Below, in pieces: positions 34,965 through 45,848 of a stretch of DNA of 64,000 nucleotides. The position numbers were made by a program, and so were the translations under genes. Location: positions 1,116,001-1,180,000 of the forward strand of contig CADCXA010000006.1 of NCBI GenBank assembly GCA_902806565.1. Direction: 5' to 3'. The notes below the pieces were generated by a model. It made no database searches and was not told where the DNA came from. It saw nothing but the letters and a program-made list of their open reading frames with translations. How positions within the stretch are numbered: position 1 is the stretch's first letter; each line of letters begins with the position of its first letter. This stretch comes from Hypoxylon rubiginosum. Its lineage: Eukaryota; Ascomycota; Sordariomycetes; Xylariales; Hypoxylaceae.

Positions 34965-37900
34965 GTTCCGCCCCTCTTCGTCTCCCGCCGCATCGGGTAT
35001 TCGTAATTTGCTGCGACAGCCGCAAGCACACAACGGGTTGCATTAGTTGCGCGAACCGAAAATCGATGAATTCCAATTAACCATACGAATCCCTAGATGA
35101 CTTCCAAGCTAGAAGCTCCGACGAATTAAGTTTAGCAAAGGGTGACCGCGTCGAATTGATCGAGCGAGATGACGAGTTCGGCGATGGATGGTTCTTAGGC
35201 CGCCATATGGTAAATGGGAATAGCGGCTTGTTTCCCGAAGGTAAGCAATGCGTGATATATGATGGGGGGAGCTTAGTGCTCGTAGCAGAATCGAGATTAA
35301 TCAATCCTGCAGTATACACACGGCCGTCCCCCAAAGGTGTTGGCGCCTCGCCTCTCGCTCCCAAACCGATCGCGAACTCGCTATCATCTACCAACGGAAC
35401 ACCCTCCGTTACCAGTCAGTCGGCATCGAGTATCGCTTCATCTCAAGATCGCGCTTCGACCCCGCAAGCCCCGTCTTCCTCTCCGCCCGAGACCACTCCC
35501 GTAACTCTGCCACTGAATTCGGTAAAACCTGACGGGAGGTCCAGTTCTGGCTCGACAACCCCGCTCGCGAGCAAAAGTTTTGCCTACGGCGGCGGCACCA
35601 GTGATGGACTAGGTCGTCTAAATGCGCAAAGTCAGGAGAATCCGGTTCTCCACGAGACATTAACGGTTATCGACGAACATATTACCGATCTGCATTCAAC
35701 TCCGCAGAATGGCGCACATCACCATGCGACGGATTCTGGTAGCGAATATAGTTCCCATATGCCAGAAAGGCTTTCGTATATCCAGGGTGAGGAAACTGAC
35801 GAGGAGGAAGAAGAACAGCATACACGCCCCGAAGTCGAAGCTTGGGCCGCCGATGATGTTGCAGAATACTTGTTTACTGTTGGCGTCGAAAAGAAGCACT
35901 GTGAAGTATTTCGGGATCAGGAAATATCAGGCGAAGTGCTTCTGGGTATGGACCAGTCATCGCTATTCCTAAAGGCGTTCGATCTCGGTTCCGTAGGGCG
36001 AAGGCTAAAGACGTGGCAAAAGATAAAATCTTTGCAGGATGAGGTGAATGGGCTCGGAACCACGACAAGGCGAACGACGCAGACATATGGTAGCGAAGCA
36101 GGGTCGGAAGATGTGATGGGTGGGAGAATGAGGAGTAGGACGAATACATTGACCAACTCACAGAGGTTTGTTTCGTCGGAGAGCCGACCTGGTTCGGTCC
36201 ACGCAAAGAGGTTGTCGCAAACACCTAAAATGGAGCCTACTATTCCTTTTACTCCTGTCTCACCGAGAGCCCTGCAGGACAGCCCGACGAGGCCTTCACA
36301 CCAGAAGAGGCCCTCCGCAGCTTCCGTTCGGGAACTCCACCATTCACGGAGACACTCATCCACAGATTTCAGACTTGCACCGCCAGTCAGTGCTGGGACG
36401 CCTAAACTCGCAACCTCGGGCACATTTCCGCAAGTCGATTCCTCACATAAAAAGCAGCCATCGTTTGACCGAAATTGGACCATGGGTGCAGCTTCTTCTC
36501 ATTCGCAGCGTCCTCTATCATCAACCGGATTCCACGATATTACAAATGCTTCCGACCTGGATATCCCGCAAAATACGCCGCTCGATCTCGACCGTGGCTA
36601 CTTTTCCGGCACCGAAGTTGATGGGCGAAAGCGCAACGTGCTTAAGAAGCGCGACAGTACCGCCTCACATTCGCACAAATCAAGTTATACGGAACAACAA
36701 CGCGTAAGAAGTGCAACGGCGATTGCGAGGCGCTCAAGGTTTGGAAGTATAGATTCGACTAGAGACTCGACACCGCCAAGCGCTGCGCAGATGTATTACA
36801 ATATGTCCGGGGACCATCGTCGTACGGCTTCTACGAACACAACCGAGTCCATACGGCCAATCCCCCCTGCAAAGGACGGACCCAGTCCAACAGTCACCAA
36901 GCTTGACGGCTCATCGCCGATATCTCCGACAAATCGGCAGGCCGTTCATAGCGAATGGGCTTCAAATGCTGGGAGCAAGTTTGGTGGCCTTCGAGCAATA
37001 TCGGACGCCATGATTGGCCACTCGAAGCTTGGTTCGCCGACCGATTCTTCTACTCAGAACTCACCGATGCGTTCGCCATCCAGAGCTGGGTCGAGTACGC
37101 CTTCAGGAGGGCCAAGTTTCGAGATCGATTCCCCAGACACGGGGAAGAGCCCGTATTCTGCCACGACGTCTGGCAGCCGTAGGAGTGGGAAGAAGACGAA
37201 GAAGGAAACGAGTGCCTACCTGCGTGGTCTGCTGAAAGTTGGACCGCGTGAAGCCATTAAAAATGCCGACTACAGCGGATGGATGAAGAAGAAGAGCTCA
37301 CATCTTATGACAACGTGGAAACCACGGCTCTTTGTCCTCAAGGGGCGACGCCTCGCATATTATTACTCGGAAGACGACACGGAGGAGAAGGGACTGATCG
37401 ATATCTCGTTCCATCGTGTGTTACCTGCAGACAACGAACGACTCACCGGTCTGCATGCCACCTTGACGGGCGCCAGTAACACCCCGATTATGCCTGCCGA
37501 CAGCAATATCCCAACTCTGGCGGACAGCACTGTTCTTAACCCTGCCGAGAAGGGCACAGATTCGATGTTCATATTTAAGCTCATGCCTCCTCGAGCAGGG
37601 CTTTCCAAGGCCGTCAACTTTACCAAACCGACAATCCATTATTTCGCCGTTCCTAATCTACAGCAAGGTCGGACCTGGATGGCTGCTTTGATGAAAGCTA
37701 CCATAGACCGCGACGACTCGCAGCCTATGACAACTACGTATCAGCAAAAGACTATATCGCTTGCCAAGGCGCGTGCCATGCGGCATCGACCACCCGCCTT
37801 GATGAACCTCGACGAGAAGGTTGAGGAGGGCACGAAGGGCGACGCTGAGGATAAGAAGAACGGCCTGGGAATCTCGTTTGGAGAAGTTGATAGTGCAATC

Positions 37901-38017
37901 TCCGGTCTCGAGAAGTTGGGTCTCTCTAAAGTTGAGAGTGCAACGGCTAACAAATCAACGTTCGACAGCGAAAAGGGTGATCCTTTGACATTCATGGCTT
38001 CTCCCCAGAGTGCTTAG
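34921..38017 (+). CDS. SH3-SAM-PH scaffold protein of the Boi1/Boi2/Pob1 family
   Basis: Exons 34921-34960, 35097-35240 and 35313-38017 join in phase to 962 residues. An SH3 domain covers about residues 9-64 (HDFQARSSDELSLAKGDRVE, GWFLGR, NGLFPE-type end). A SAM domain lies at about 235-300 (WAADDVAEYLFTVGVEKKH, LLGMDQSSLFL). A PH domain lies at about 711-857 (YSGWMKKKSS, WKPRLFVLKGRRLAYYYSE, WMAALMKAT). Ser/Thr/Pro-rich disordered linkers join them. This order is that of yeast Boi1/Boi2 and fission yeast Pob1, cortical scaffolds that act with Cdc42 and formins or the exocyst at growing tips. Intron 2 (35241-35312) is 72 nt, in frame and free of stops, so reading through it gives a longer frame that should not be taken as the standard protein. 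Confidence 0.93.
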
Positions 38018-39604
38018 TCACCCGCGCGGTTCTCGAACAATGCCGACTTGGTTAGACGATGGTTCTAGTTACAAGTGGCAGTTCACAAGGTCCTTTGGGC
38101 TGTGACAGTACAAGTCACCACCAGGCAGTGCCTCAGGACCAGAATAGAGACATTCACCTTATCGGCCGTCAGGCAGGAGACCAGCAGAGCCAAAGGCCAA
38201 AGCTCACTGCCATGGGCCATTTCTCTTTAGCGTGTTCGAGTTATTTTATTTCTAATTATTTCCCCATCGATACCTCAGAACTCGACGGACGAGGCAAGCA
38301 TACGGATCTATGACCAGCATCAACCTATTGAACCCACCAGGCAGGAAAGGATAAAGTAGAAGAGCGAGGTACCAGACATACATACAATTACGGAGTGCGA
38401 TGAAGAGGGGGAGCGGGGTTCAAATAGGTATGCCGGGGAATGCTCTTCGCGTCGATGTTCACAGCTCGCAGCTCGCAGCTCGCAGGGAGAAAGGAAGATG
38501 GAAGATAGAAGTGCCGGGACTACGAGAACTGACTGGTGCGGTGCAGTGCGATGCGATCGATTCGAATGATATAGCTATTAGCATTACGGAAGCGGAAGCA
38601 GACGCAGACGCAGATGCAATAGATTAGTCTTAATACATATATACAATCACAACAAGGGGCTACTGGTACTATTACCATGTGCCTCCTATTCGTACCTCGT
38701 CAACCTAGTAGTTGGTGACCGACTTATTAACTTACTAAGAGTCTTATTGCGTTCAAGATAGCGGTCATATCGGCTGTTCGTCCCAACATTTCATCTGAGA
38801 TTTTCAAACGGATCAAGTTTCAGCAGAAATCAACAGTCTTATATCCTGAAAGACTATACACACCACACAATGTCAGCCACGTGTAGCCAAGTTTCACGCC
38901 AGAACTCCAGAGGCCTATTTAAGGATCCGTTAGCCCCCTATATTCTCCCACTAGAAACTCGGTAATCTCCCAAGGCCGTAAAAGCAGTCAAAAAGAAATC
39001 GTAAAATTATAAAGGCTTTCAGAGCTTATATATATTTAAATAAATCTAATATCTTGCGAAGCAGCACTGCGGCCGAGCTTTCGTTATACAATAATACGGC
39101 ACTATAACAAAGCCTAAAAAGTGTCGCTCTTTGTACAAAATTCTGAATAATTTCCTTCACATATTAGGTACCTAATAATCTCATTGTGGAAAAGGGGGGT
39201 TTTTTTTTTTTCGTTTCACTTAAATGCGTTGCGAACTCGGTAGCTTAACGGGAAATAGGGGGGCTAACGGATAAAGACATCTACTAGATCTACTAGGTGT
39301 GCATACATCCCATAGTCTTGGTTGTTTGATACCAAGTTAGTCCCCCTTACGCCTTGCTCTAAAGCCGCCAGGGCTCGATTCACGGCGGGACCTATAATGA
39401 AAGCAGAGAAGGTGAAGGCAACTAGTTTCTTTATTAACTATAAACAATGCTAACCTTTTTTTTTTTCTTACTCCTCAAAGAATTTTGGCAGGAAACACGT
39501 TAACGGAGGGCGATGATTTGACTAGAAAAGTCCGAAAGAGAAGGTAAAAGGGAAGACGCCAGATAGCGCATTAGGAATCGAACCTACATGCTTTTTTAAA
39601 TCCT
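38018..39604. other. Intergenic, convergent 3' ends
   Basis: About 1.6 kb between the 3' ends of the Boi-like and F-box-like genes. The 16-bp palindrome TATTAGGTACCTAATA is at 39162-39177. A T-tract is near 39200. No supportable gene. Confidence 0.55.
39162..39177. repeat. Perfect 16-bp palindrome around GGTACC
   Basis: TATTAGGTACCTAATA, fully self-complementary; another GGTACC-centred palindrome. Confidence 0.95.
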
Positions 39605-42049
39605 CTAATATTCATCGAGATCATCGAGTTCGAAATTGAGATCGAGACTCTGCAATAACGCTCGAGCCTCCCTCTTCCTCATGTGTGGTAAGTTTCGCCT
39701 TTGGTCCTCCGTCAGGAAACCCAAGCTCTCAACCATAGGAAACGGCTCGTGCGTCAAGTCGTCTATTTGTCGCATCGCGTAATAGCGTTGCCGGAGCTGG
39801 TCCAAGAGCGCGGGATGGATAGAAAGCCGGTTAGGACTCTCCCGTATGAATCTCAAGGCAAGGCCGGTTTGATGCGTCATTACAGCGACGTCTATGGCGC
39901 GGAGATCTAAGTCTGCGAGGACGTCGGCGGTGTCCCGGTTGTTGTTAGGTCCGATTACTCGCTCCATACTGTTAAAGAAGAAGAATTGGTTCGGATCAGA
40001 AAAGAGACTTTCGTCTCGATTCAGTATCGCCTGGAAATACACTTGCATCATGGGAGGATTGATGTGATCTTCTTCTAGGCGATCGATGACCGCTTGTCGA
40101 CGACCGTCACGGATCGCGGCGTATAAGAGTCGCCTGAGCACAATATCGAAGCCTTCTCCTTCCAACCACGGGATTAGTGTTTGCAAAACGTACTGCTCGT
40201 CTGCATTAGAATTATCGGGACTTGAGAAGGCCGTATCTGCTAGGCTGAGGAGGAATTGCATGGCCGGTTCGAGCAGTTCGTCCTCTGTAGCGCCTGATGT
40301 AACGGCCCCAAGAACTACGGTCGCGCTTCGATGCCGACTTTGACGGGCGATCGATAGAATTTGCGCCGGTTGTATAACAACGCCGTACCTTCTCACGAGC
40401 TCAGTGATATATTCATCGGAGCGGGCGAGGCTACGAAGTTCTGTCGACGCCTCAGGATCGGTATTTATTGCGATGCTGTCGCTGAATGCTTGAGACCCCT
40501 GAGGCCTCCATTCACTAAGACGATGAACGGCGATCCTTTCGACAATATTCGGCAGAGCCTGTACAACATTTCGCCGGGCGTCGTCGTCCGCATTGCGGGA
40601 CATGACTATTTGGAAGACGGGTCCGATGATGTCGGTATAATTTTGGGGGTCCTCGAACATCATGAGGACAGCCCGGACCACGTCGTCGGAACTTCGTTCA
40701 AATAAGGAGAGGCATAGGAGTATGATATTTTCTCTGAGTGCATTAGCCCGCTCGTAGGGTTCTCCCCAGTCTGACCCTCCCCGCAACTGCATAGCTAGCT
40801 CCAAGATTCTCTGACATCTCGTCGTGCCCATACCATTGCAAATCGAGTGCACAAAGCCCTCCCGGTTACAATCAGGATTAGAGGTAGAATGGGCGATATC
40901 AAGGTTTAAACGCCAACGCCTTTCTAGAAGCAGCCTGAGTACTTCAACTCTGGAAGTTTGGAGAGCGAGAAACAAGGGCGGGACATGCCGCCGATCCATA
41001 TAGAGGCGGTCGATGGTGTCGGTGTCAGTGACAGCCGCCTGGTAGTCGTCAAGGATATCTCTGATGACAGCTAAACTATGGCCGTCGCGAATTGCAAACG
41101 AGAGCATAGGCTCATCATCATCTTCCTGGCCTCCGCGGCGGTTAAGCTGCGAACGGGCATCACGGGCAAAGAGGTTAAGCAGCCCTTGGCGAAAGACATT
41201 AGGATACGCGAGTGCCAACCTGAGACGAGTCGGAGTGTCAAGGTAGTCCAGGAACTCGAGAATTATATCAATAGGTAGATTATGAAAACGACTAATTATA
41301 GGCTGCGGAGGTCCTACAGGGGCGGCAGGGGCAGCAGGGGCAATAGGGGCAGCAGGGGCAGCAGGGGCAGCAGGGGCAATAGGGGCAATAGGGGCAATAG
41401 GGGCAATAGGGGCGGCAGGGGCGGCAGGGGCGGCAGGGGCGGCAGGGGCGGCATAACCCTGTTGGGCAACTCGAGCTTCGACCCGGGCAAGTATCAAATC
41501 TATAGCTTGATCTATAGTTTGATCAGGTTCTGGCCGCGGTAGCTGCAGTATCTGCTCTGGCTGCTCTGGCTGCTCTGGCTGCTCTGGCTGCTCTGGCTGC
41601 TCTAGCTGCTCTAGCTGCGCTGGCTGCTCTAGCTGCTCTAGCTGCTCTAGCCAGTGCTGCAGGGCCGGCTGAGGGGTAGGCTGCAGGGCCGGCTGAGGGG
41701 GAGGGTGCAGGGCCGGCTGAGGGGGAGGGTGCAGGGCCGGCTGAGGGGGAGACTGCAGGGCCGGCTGAGGGGGGACCTGCGGCGCCGGCTGAGGGGGGGC
41801 CGCACGACCGTGGCGTTGAGCAAGTCGAGCTTCTTGCCGGGCTAGCTGCGCCTCAGACTGGCGACGGAGTTCTCCAAGAGCGTCCCAGGGGTCGGCTTCA
41901 CGATCGCGTATGATAGCCTCCCTTCTGGTATGTCTCCGTAGAGCATACGCGCGCAAGTCCCTCAGCTCATCCTCGTATGAGCGCATTCGCTGTCTCTTCT
42001 GCCCCTGATCGTTTTCTCCGTCAGCCGGTCGCTTTCGTGGGTTACTCAT
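39605..42049 (-). CDS. Repeat-rich protein with F-box-like motif and ankyrin-like region (814 aa)
   Basis: Single exon starting at ATG 42049 (MSNPRKRPADGE); upstream in-frame codons lack an ATG. Residues 5-75 are charged, with possible nuclear signals (PRKRP, KRQRMR). Three low-complexity arrays follow: QPALHPPP-type (about 80-133), LEQLEQPEQP (136-168) and APAAPAAPIAP (200-246). Then comes a motif like an F-box, FHNLPIDIILEFLDYLDTPT and RLRLALAYPNVF (about 252-290). The next region (about 310-380) looks like weak ankyrin repeats (DGHSLAVIRDILDDYQAAV, PPLFLALQTSRVEVLRLLLE). The rest is helical and unrecognised. F-box proteins recruit substrates to SCF ubiquitin ligases. Here that is an inference from one motif. 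It shares the repeat-built style of the 6745-8970 gene, but no clear sequence similarity. Confidence 0.72.
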   Translation of the reverse strand: MSNPRKRPADGENDQGQKRQRMRSYEDELRDLRAYALRRHTRREAIIRDREADPWDALGELRRQSEAQLARQEARLAQRHGRAAPPQPAPQVPPQPALQSPPQPALHPPPQPALHPPPQPALQPTPQPALQHWLEQLEQLEQPAQLEQLEQPEQPEQPEQPEQPEQILQLPRPEPDQTIDQAIDLILARVEARVAQQGYAAPAAPAAPAAPAAPIAPIAPIAPIAPAAPAAPAAPIAPAAPAAPVGPPQPIISRFHNLPIDIILEFLDYLDTPTRLRLALAYPNVFRQGLLNLFARDARSQLNRRGGQEDDDEPMLSFAIRDGHSLAVIRDILDDYQAAVTDTDTIDRLYMDRRHVPPLFLALQTSRVEVLRLLLERRWRLNLDIAHSTSNPDCNREGFVHSICNGMGTTRCQRILELAMQLRGGSDWGEPYERANALRENIILLCLSLFERSSDDVVRAVLMMFEDPQNYTDIIGPVFQIVMSRNADDDARRNVVQALPNIVERIAVHRLSEWRPQGSQAFSDSIAINTDPEASTELRSLARSDEYITELVRRYGVVIQPAQILSIARQSRHRSATVVLGAVTSGATEDELLEPAMQFLLSLADTAFSSPDNSNADEQYVLQTLIPWLEGEGFDIVLRRLLYAAIRDGRRQAVIDRLEEDHINPPMMQVYFQAILNRDESLFSDPNQFFFFNSMERVIGPNNNRDTADVLADLDLRAIDVAVMTHQTGLALRFIRESPNRLSIHPALLDQLRQRYYAMRQIDDLTHEPFPMVESLGFLTEDQRRNLPHMRKREARALLQSLDLNFELDDLDEY
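41312..41453 (-). repeat. 9-bp coding tandem repeats (AAP/IAP)
   Basis: About fifteen copies of a 9-bp unit (plus strand GGGGCAGCA, GGGGCAATA or GGGGCGGCA) encode AAP or IAP triplets. Confidence 0.9.
41545..41648 (-). repeat. 9-bp coding tandem repeats (EQP/EQL)
   Basis: About eleven copies of the unit CTGCTCTGG or CTGCTCTAG (plus strand), encoding EQP or EQL. Confidence 0.9.
41655..41790 (-). repeat. 24-bp coding tandem repeats (QPALHPPP)
   Basis: Five to six units of about 24 bp (plus strand CAGGGCCGGCTGAGGGGG core), encoding QPALHPPP, QPALQPTP and similar. Confidence 0.9.
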
Positions 42050-42448
42050 GATTTCGTATGATAGAAGTGCCAAGGCTCTTTGGATGTGTTTGTTTTATAT
42101 CGTTCTCGTTGGCTCTTACTTTGGTTTCTGTGTGATTGAATCGAAGTGAATTATTGGTACGAGATGATCGTGTTGTCCGTAAATATTTTTGTAGGGCATT
42201 GCCTCCCATTAATATATACATGGTTAGGACAAATGAAACTAGAAGTGGTTCACGACAATCGGTGGACAGTAAGTATTGATTTAGCTGTTCGGTTTGTTAG
42301 TTTATTTATTGTTTCTTGTCTGTTGTTTATCTCACATATCGTAACCCCAAAGCAAATCAATCCTCGCCTTTATCCGCACCCACACGACGTATCTGCGGAT
42401 TAAAGGCATTCGATGATCCTCGTTCGCAACACCATCGTTTCTTCCTGT
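42050..42448. other. Short intergenic between F-box-like gene and MED1 3' end
   Basis: About 400 bp. It must hold both the promoter of the F-box-like gene and the 3' end of MED1. No gene seen. Confidence 0.5.
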
Positions 42449-44520
42449 CTACTCTAGCTTTTGCTTGATGATCTCGATCCAAGCACCAATATCCTCCATA
42501 GTCTCGAGGGCATTAGCCCAGTCTTCGGGCGTTCTTCTGCGGTTCCCACCAGCACCATTATTAACAGTTCCTTGGTCGTCGGCAAAGATGTTGTCTGAGA
42601 CGATATGTACCTTGCCGCCGATCTGAATCTCGAGCATGAGGTTGGCTGTATGCGATTTGAAGGGAAACACGAGTAGGAGACGCGGGACCGGATGTGCTGT
42701 TAGTGTGATGTCGACTTTTAGAACCCTAGAAGGATTCTCCTTGTCGCCGCCAGCGGACCGGGACATAAACTCGGCGAATTCGTCCCGGCTAGTCTTCGAT
42801 ACACTATTGTTATCTTCGTCTTTGGCCGTCGGCTTGCCTTCCTTGGGCTTGAGGCTATTCGACAGCAGCAAAGACAAGAAGGCGTACTGGCGCAACAGGG
42901 GTAGCATGGCGATGAGATCCTTCGGATGGGAAAATGGTACTTGGTTTAGGATTTGCCCGTAGACTGGTTTGTAGATAAACAAGGTGTTCTGGTGCGCCTT
43001 TAGAACGGGCTCTGCTTGCGGCTGGCCGTGTAGGTTGTTCATGAAGGTCGGAACGGTCTGCGTAAATGTGATCTCACGAGGCTCGCTGGGGTCGTAGGAA
43101 CTGGCACTGGCAATGGGAAACATTAGCGCATCGAATGTGATGTTAGAGAGCGACACATTTGTCGCCGAGGTCTTGTATATCTCCATTGCGACGGCATGGG
43201 AAACGATAACTGGAGGGTCGAAAGTCGCCATGAATACAACATCGGGAGGTTTAGTATCGAGTCCAGTTTGCGCTCTCGCCTCCTCCGAGTGTGGCAGGTC
43301 AGTATTGCCTGGCTCCAACCAATCCAGAACAGGCCCAGTTGACGTGATCATCTCCTCATCCGTAAGGCTAGACTTCTCTATACCCGGCCCAATCCACTTA
43401 TCTGAGACTCGGACGGGGCGATACACCATACCACTAGCAGCTGCGCATTCAATCAAGATTGCCCATGTCTTGGCATCTTCAGTGTCTACCGTCGTAGACG
43501 CGAGCTTTCTCCTTTCCTTCCAGTAATCTAGACTCAGGCCGATTCGACCTCGAGTGTGCATGAGGGGACATCCATGACGAAGACAGAGGGCGGCGACTCT
43601 TAGTCTCTCTTCAGATATACCGCCCAGTGTATGTTCCTCACGTAGCTTCTGCACGTCCCACCTATGTAGCCTCTCCAAACTTTCCCAGATGCCCGCTATG
43701 GCCAGATGGCAATTAAGATCTGGGGAAACGCTGAGCTTGTCTAAGTTGGTTATACGCTCGAGATTGGCCCGGAAGTGGGTCAATCTCTTGGTCAAGGGGC
43801 TCTGGCCGGGAGCAAGGGAGAGATCTTTGAGGAGGATCGCTGAGGCTTTGTCAACGTGCTTGTCTAGGCTCGGGATAGAATCACTATAAGTCAGCGCGAC
43901 TTGGTGCACGATATGGTTAGTGATACCAACTTCGACCGCCACAGTCTGTCCTGCTATGACAAGAGTTTTGGCATTGTCGCCGACACCGGTACTACTTTCC
44001 CACAGGCACTCCAAGTCTAGGTGGATGGCGAGCCTCTCTAGCCCCTGATTGCTGACTCTGCTACTATTCTGTGCCTGTTGTAGAGATATTAACACCTGGC
44101 TGCGTTGTCGCTAATGTATGAGGGGCCATCACCTACCCATAAAGCGGCTATGACAGCCTCCATTCTCTTTTTACGATCCTCTTCGTCGGTCCGCCCAGCA
44201 GCAGCGACCAAGCCTCCAACGCTGATATTATCCAAGTTGAGGTCATTAATCGTCATACCCAGAGTGTTATAAGCAGCAGCAGCCGAGGGGCTGTCGAAGT
44301 TAGCGGCTGCAGCGTTAATGCCCATCATGGTAGCGGTCGTGCCGGCTGCGGGAGATTTCTTAAACTGCTGCGGCGAGGATTTCGGTCCATGAGGAGAGAA
44401 TCCAGGGGCAGTTTGCGGGTTCGAGAACGGTGTCGAAGCTTGAGGTGTAGGAGCTGCGGCTGGATGCTGAGAAGGGGTACGGCCCTGCTGAGAGGGTCCA
44501 TGTCGCATTGGAGTCGACAT
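42449..44520 (-). CDS. MED1: Mediator complex subunit 1 (Med1)
   Basis: Exons 44520-44137 and 44095-42449 join in phase (donor GTAGGT, acceptor CCAG; intron 41 nt), giving 676 residues. The first about 90 residues are Pro/Gln/Ala-rich and disordered. The core begins after GMTINDLNLDNISVGGLVA, and exon 2 carries GLERLAIHLDLECLWES, VAVEVGITNHIVHQVALTY and SLDYWKERRKL, the pattern of the fungal Med1 domain. Med1 belongs to the middle module of Mediator and links transcription activators to RNA polymerase II in the nucleus. The intron is at the short end for fungi, but both splice motifs are good. Confidence 0.9.
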
Positions 44521-45848
44521 GGTCGGTGACGGTGCTCGAAGATCGCCACGTTTGAAGGCGAAGATAGGATAATTTTAGGTCGATTGAGGCCGAGTCGAGC
44601 GAGAAGGGATATTATAGACACGCATTATCTAGGAATCAAGAGTCCCAGACGATGTCGAGGAGCAAAAGTGAAGTATATTCTCGGGGGGTGTATTAAAGCC
44701 ACCTTCTCTTTCGTTTGGGCTTTCCAAAGCGAGAAAGGAAGACAAGGCTTTGTCTTGAACTCGTGTGTTGCTAGGCTCGTTGTGTCACTGTCACCAGTTT
44801 TCTTAAATATCCGGTCGAGGTTGTCGAGGATATCGAGGATGAAGACAAGCTTGAAGCTTTGGCGTAGTGGGGGAAATACCTAAGGTACTTAGGAGGTAAG
44901 GATTATGTAGACCCGCGACGCGCAGGACGCGCCAGGGCCACACCTGCTAGGAGGGTGGGTAGTATCCACTCTAGCAAGTAGGTACTGCGGGGTGGTTTAC
45001 GTACATAATCAGATAAATACTACCTTAGATTGCAAGGCCACCCCCTGGGCGGCACAGTAGCCCGGAGTTTCCGGAAGCCTCACCCTCACCCTTATACCTA
45101 AATGCCCCTATTCGCAAGCTCGCGCGCGTCGGCGGAGGACGAATTTTTTGCTCCTCGGCTCGCTTCGCTCGCCTCCGTCGCAAAAAATCCGCCCTCCGCC
45201 TCCCGCGCGCTCACCTAAAAGGCCTTAATCACCAGGTATTAGGTGCCAGGCCAGGTTATCTTACCTAATCAATACCAAGATCCCATTATTATTATATATT
45301 ATATAAGGCCATATTCAAGATTTGGTAACCCTTTTATTCATTTATACAAAGCTGAGCTACCTAGCTTAAGCTGCCCTGGCCACCAGATACCAAGGTACCC
45401 AAGTCCTCTTATTAATACAATATTACGTATATAGCCATATCAAGGTCTTGGCAAACCTTCCTATTCTAGTAATTATTCATTGACACATTCGACCCCGACA
45501 CAAGAACCCTCCGTAAACTCCGGGCATTTCATTGTCGTTTGCGATCGTAGACTTGTCAAGAATATAACTTTTTGTGCCTACATCCTAAGGTACATAAGCA
45601 GATAAGGTAAGAGTCTAGCAAAATATCACGCTAGCACTAATAAAAAGTGATTTTTCAATATCATTATAGAGAGTCGTTTAAAGGGAAAAGAACACATCTC
45701 CCCCGCTATTAATTTCCTCTGCTCCTCTATTCTAAGAGCTCACTCGAGTGAGCTCCTATAGTTTATATCTCGTCGTCGGTGTATCTATTTTGAAGAGTTG
45801 TTGATGGCATCAACTCGACAAACGGACCCAGATTAATCCTTCTCAGTA
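44521..45848. other. Intergenic upstream of MED1, with GC-rich palindrome and degenerate direct repeats
   Basis: The MED1 promoter lies at 44521-44900. Further right is a GC-rich imperfect inverted repeat (45122-45210), and two degenerate copies of an AT-rich element at about 45272-45340 and 45388-45466. No gene seen. Confidence 0.55.
45122..45210. repeat. GC-rich imperfect inverted repeat (arms about 30 bp)
   Basis: The left arm 45122-45151 (GCGCGCGTCGGCGGAGG to TTTTTTGC) pairs, with a few mismatches, with the right arm 45180-45210 (GCAAAAAATCCGCCC to CGCGCGC). The loop holds GGCTCGCTTCGCTCGCC. It stands out sharply from the AT-rich surroundings. Confidence 0.8.

Noticed and set aside
35241..35312. 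Continuous reading through the Boi-like second intron
   Set aside because: Splicing restores the standard FPEVYT-type end of the SH3 domain, and both splice sites are good.
39570..39590. T-arm-like GGTTCGATTCC on the minus strand
   Set aside because: No cloverleaf partners, and the upstream side runs into the F-box-like coding region.
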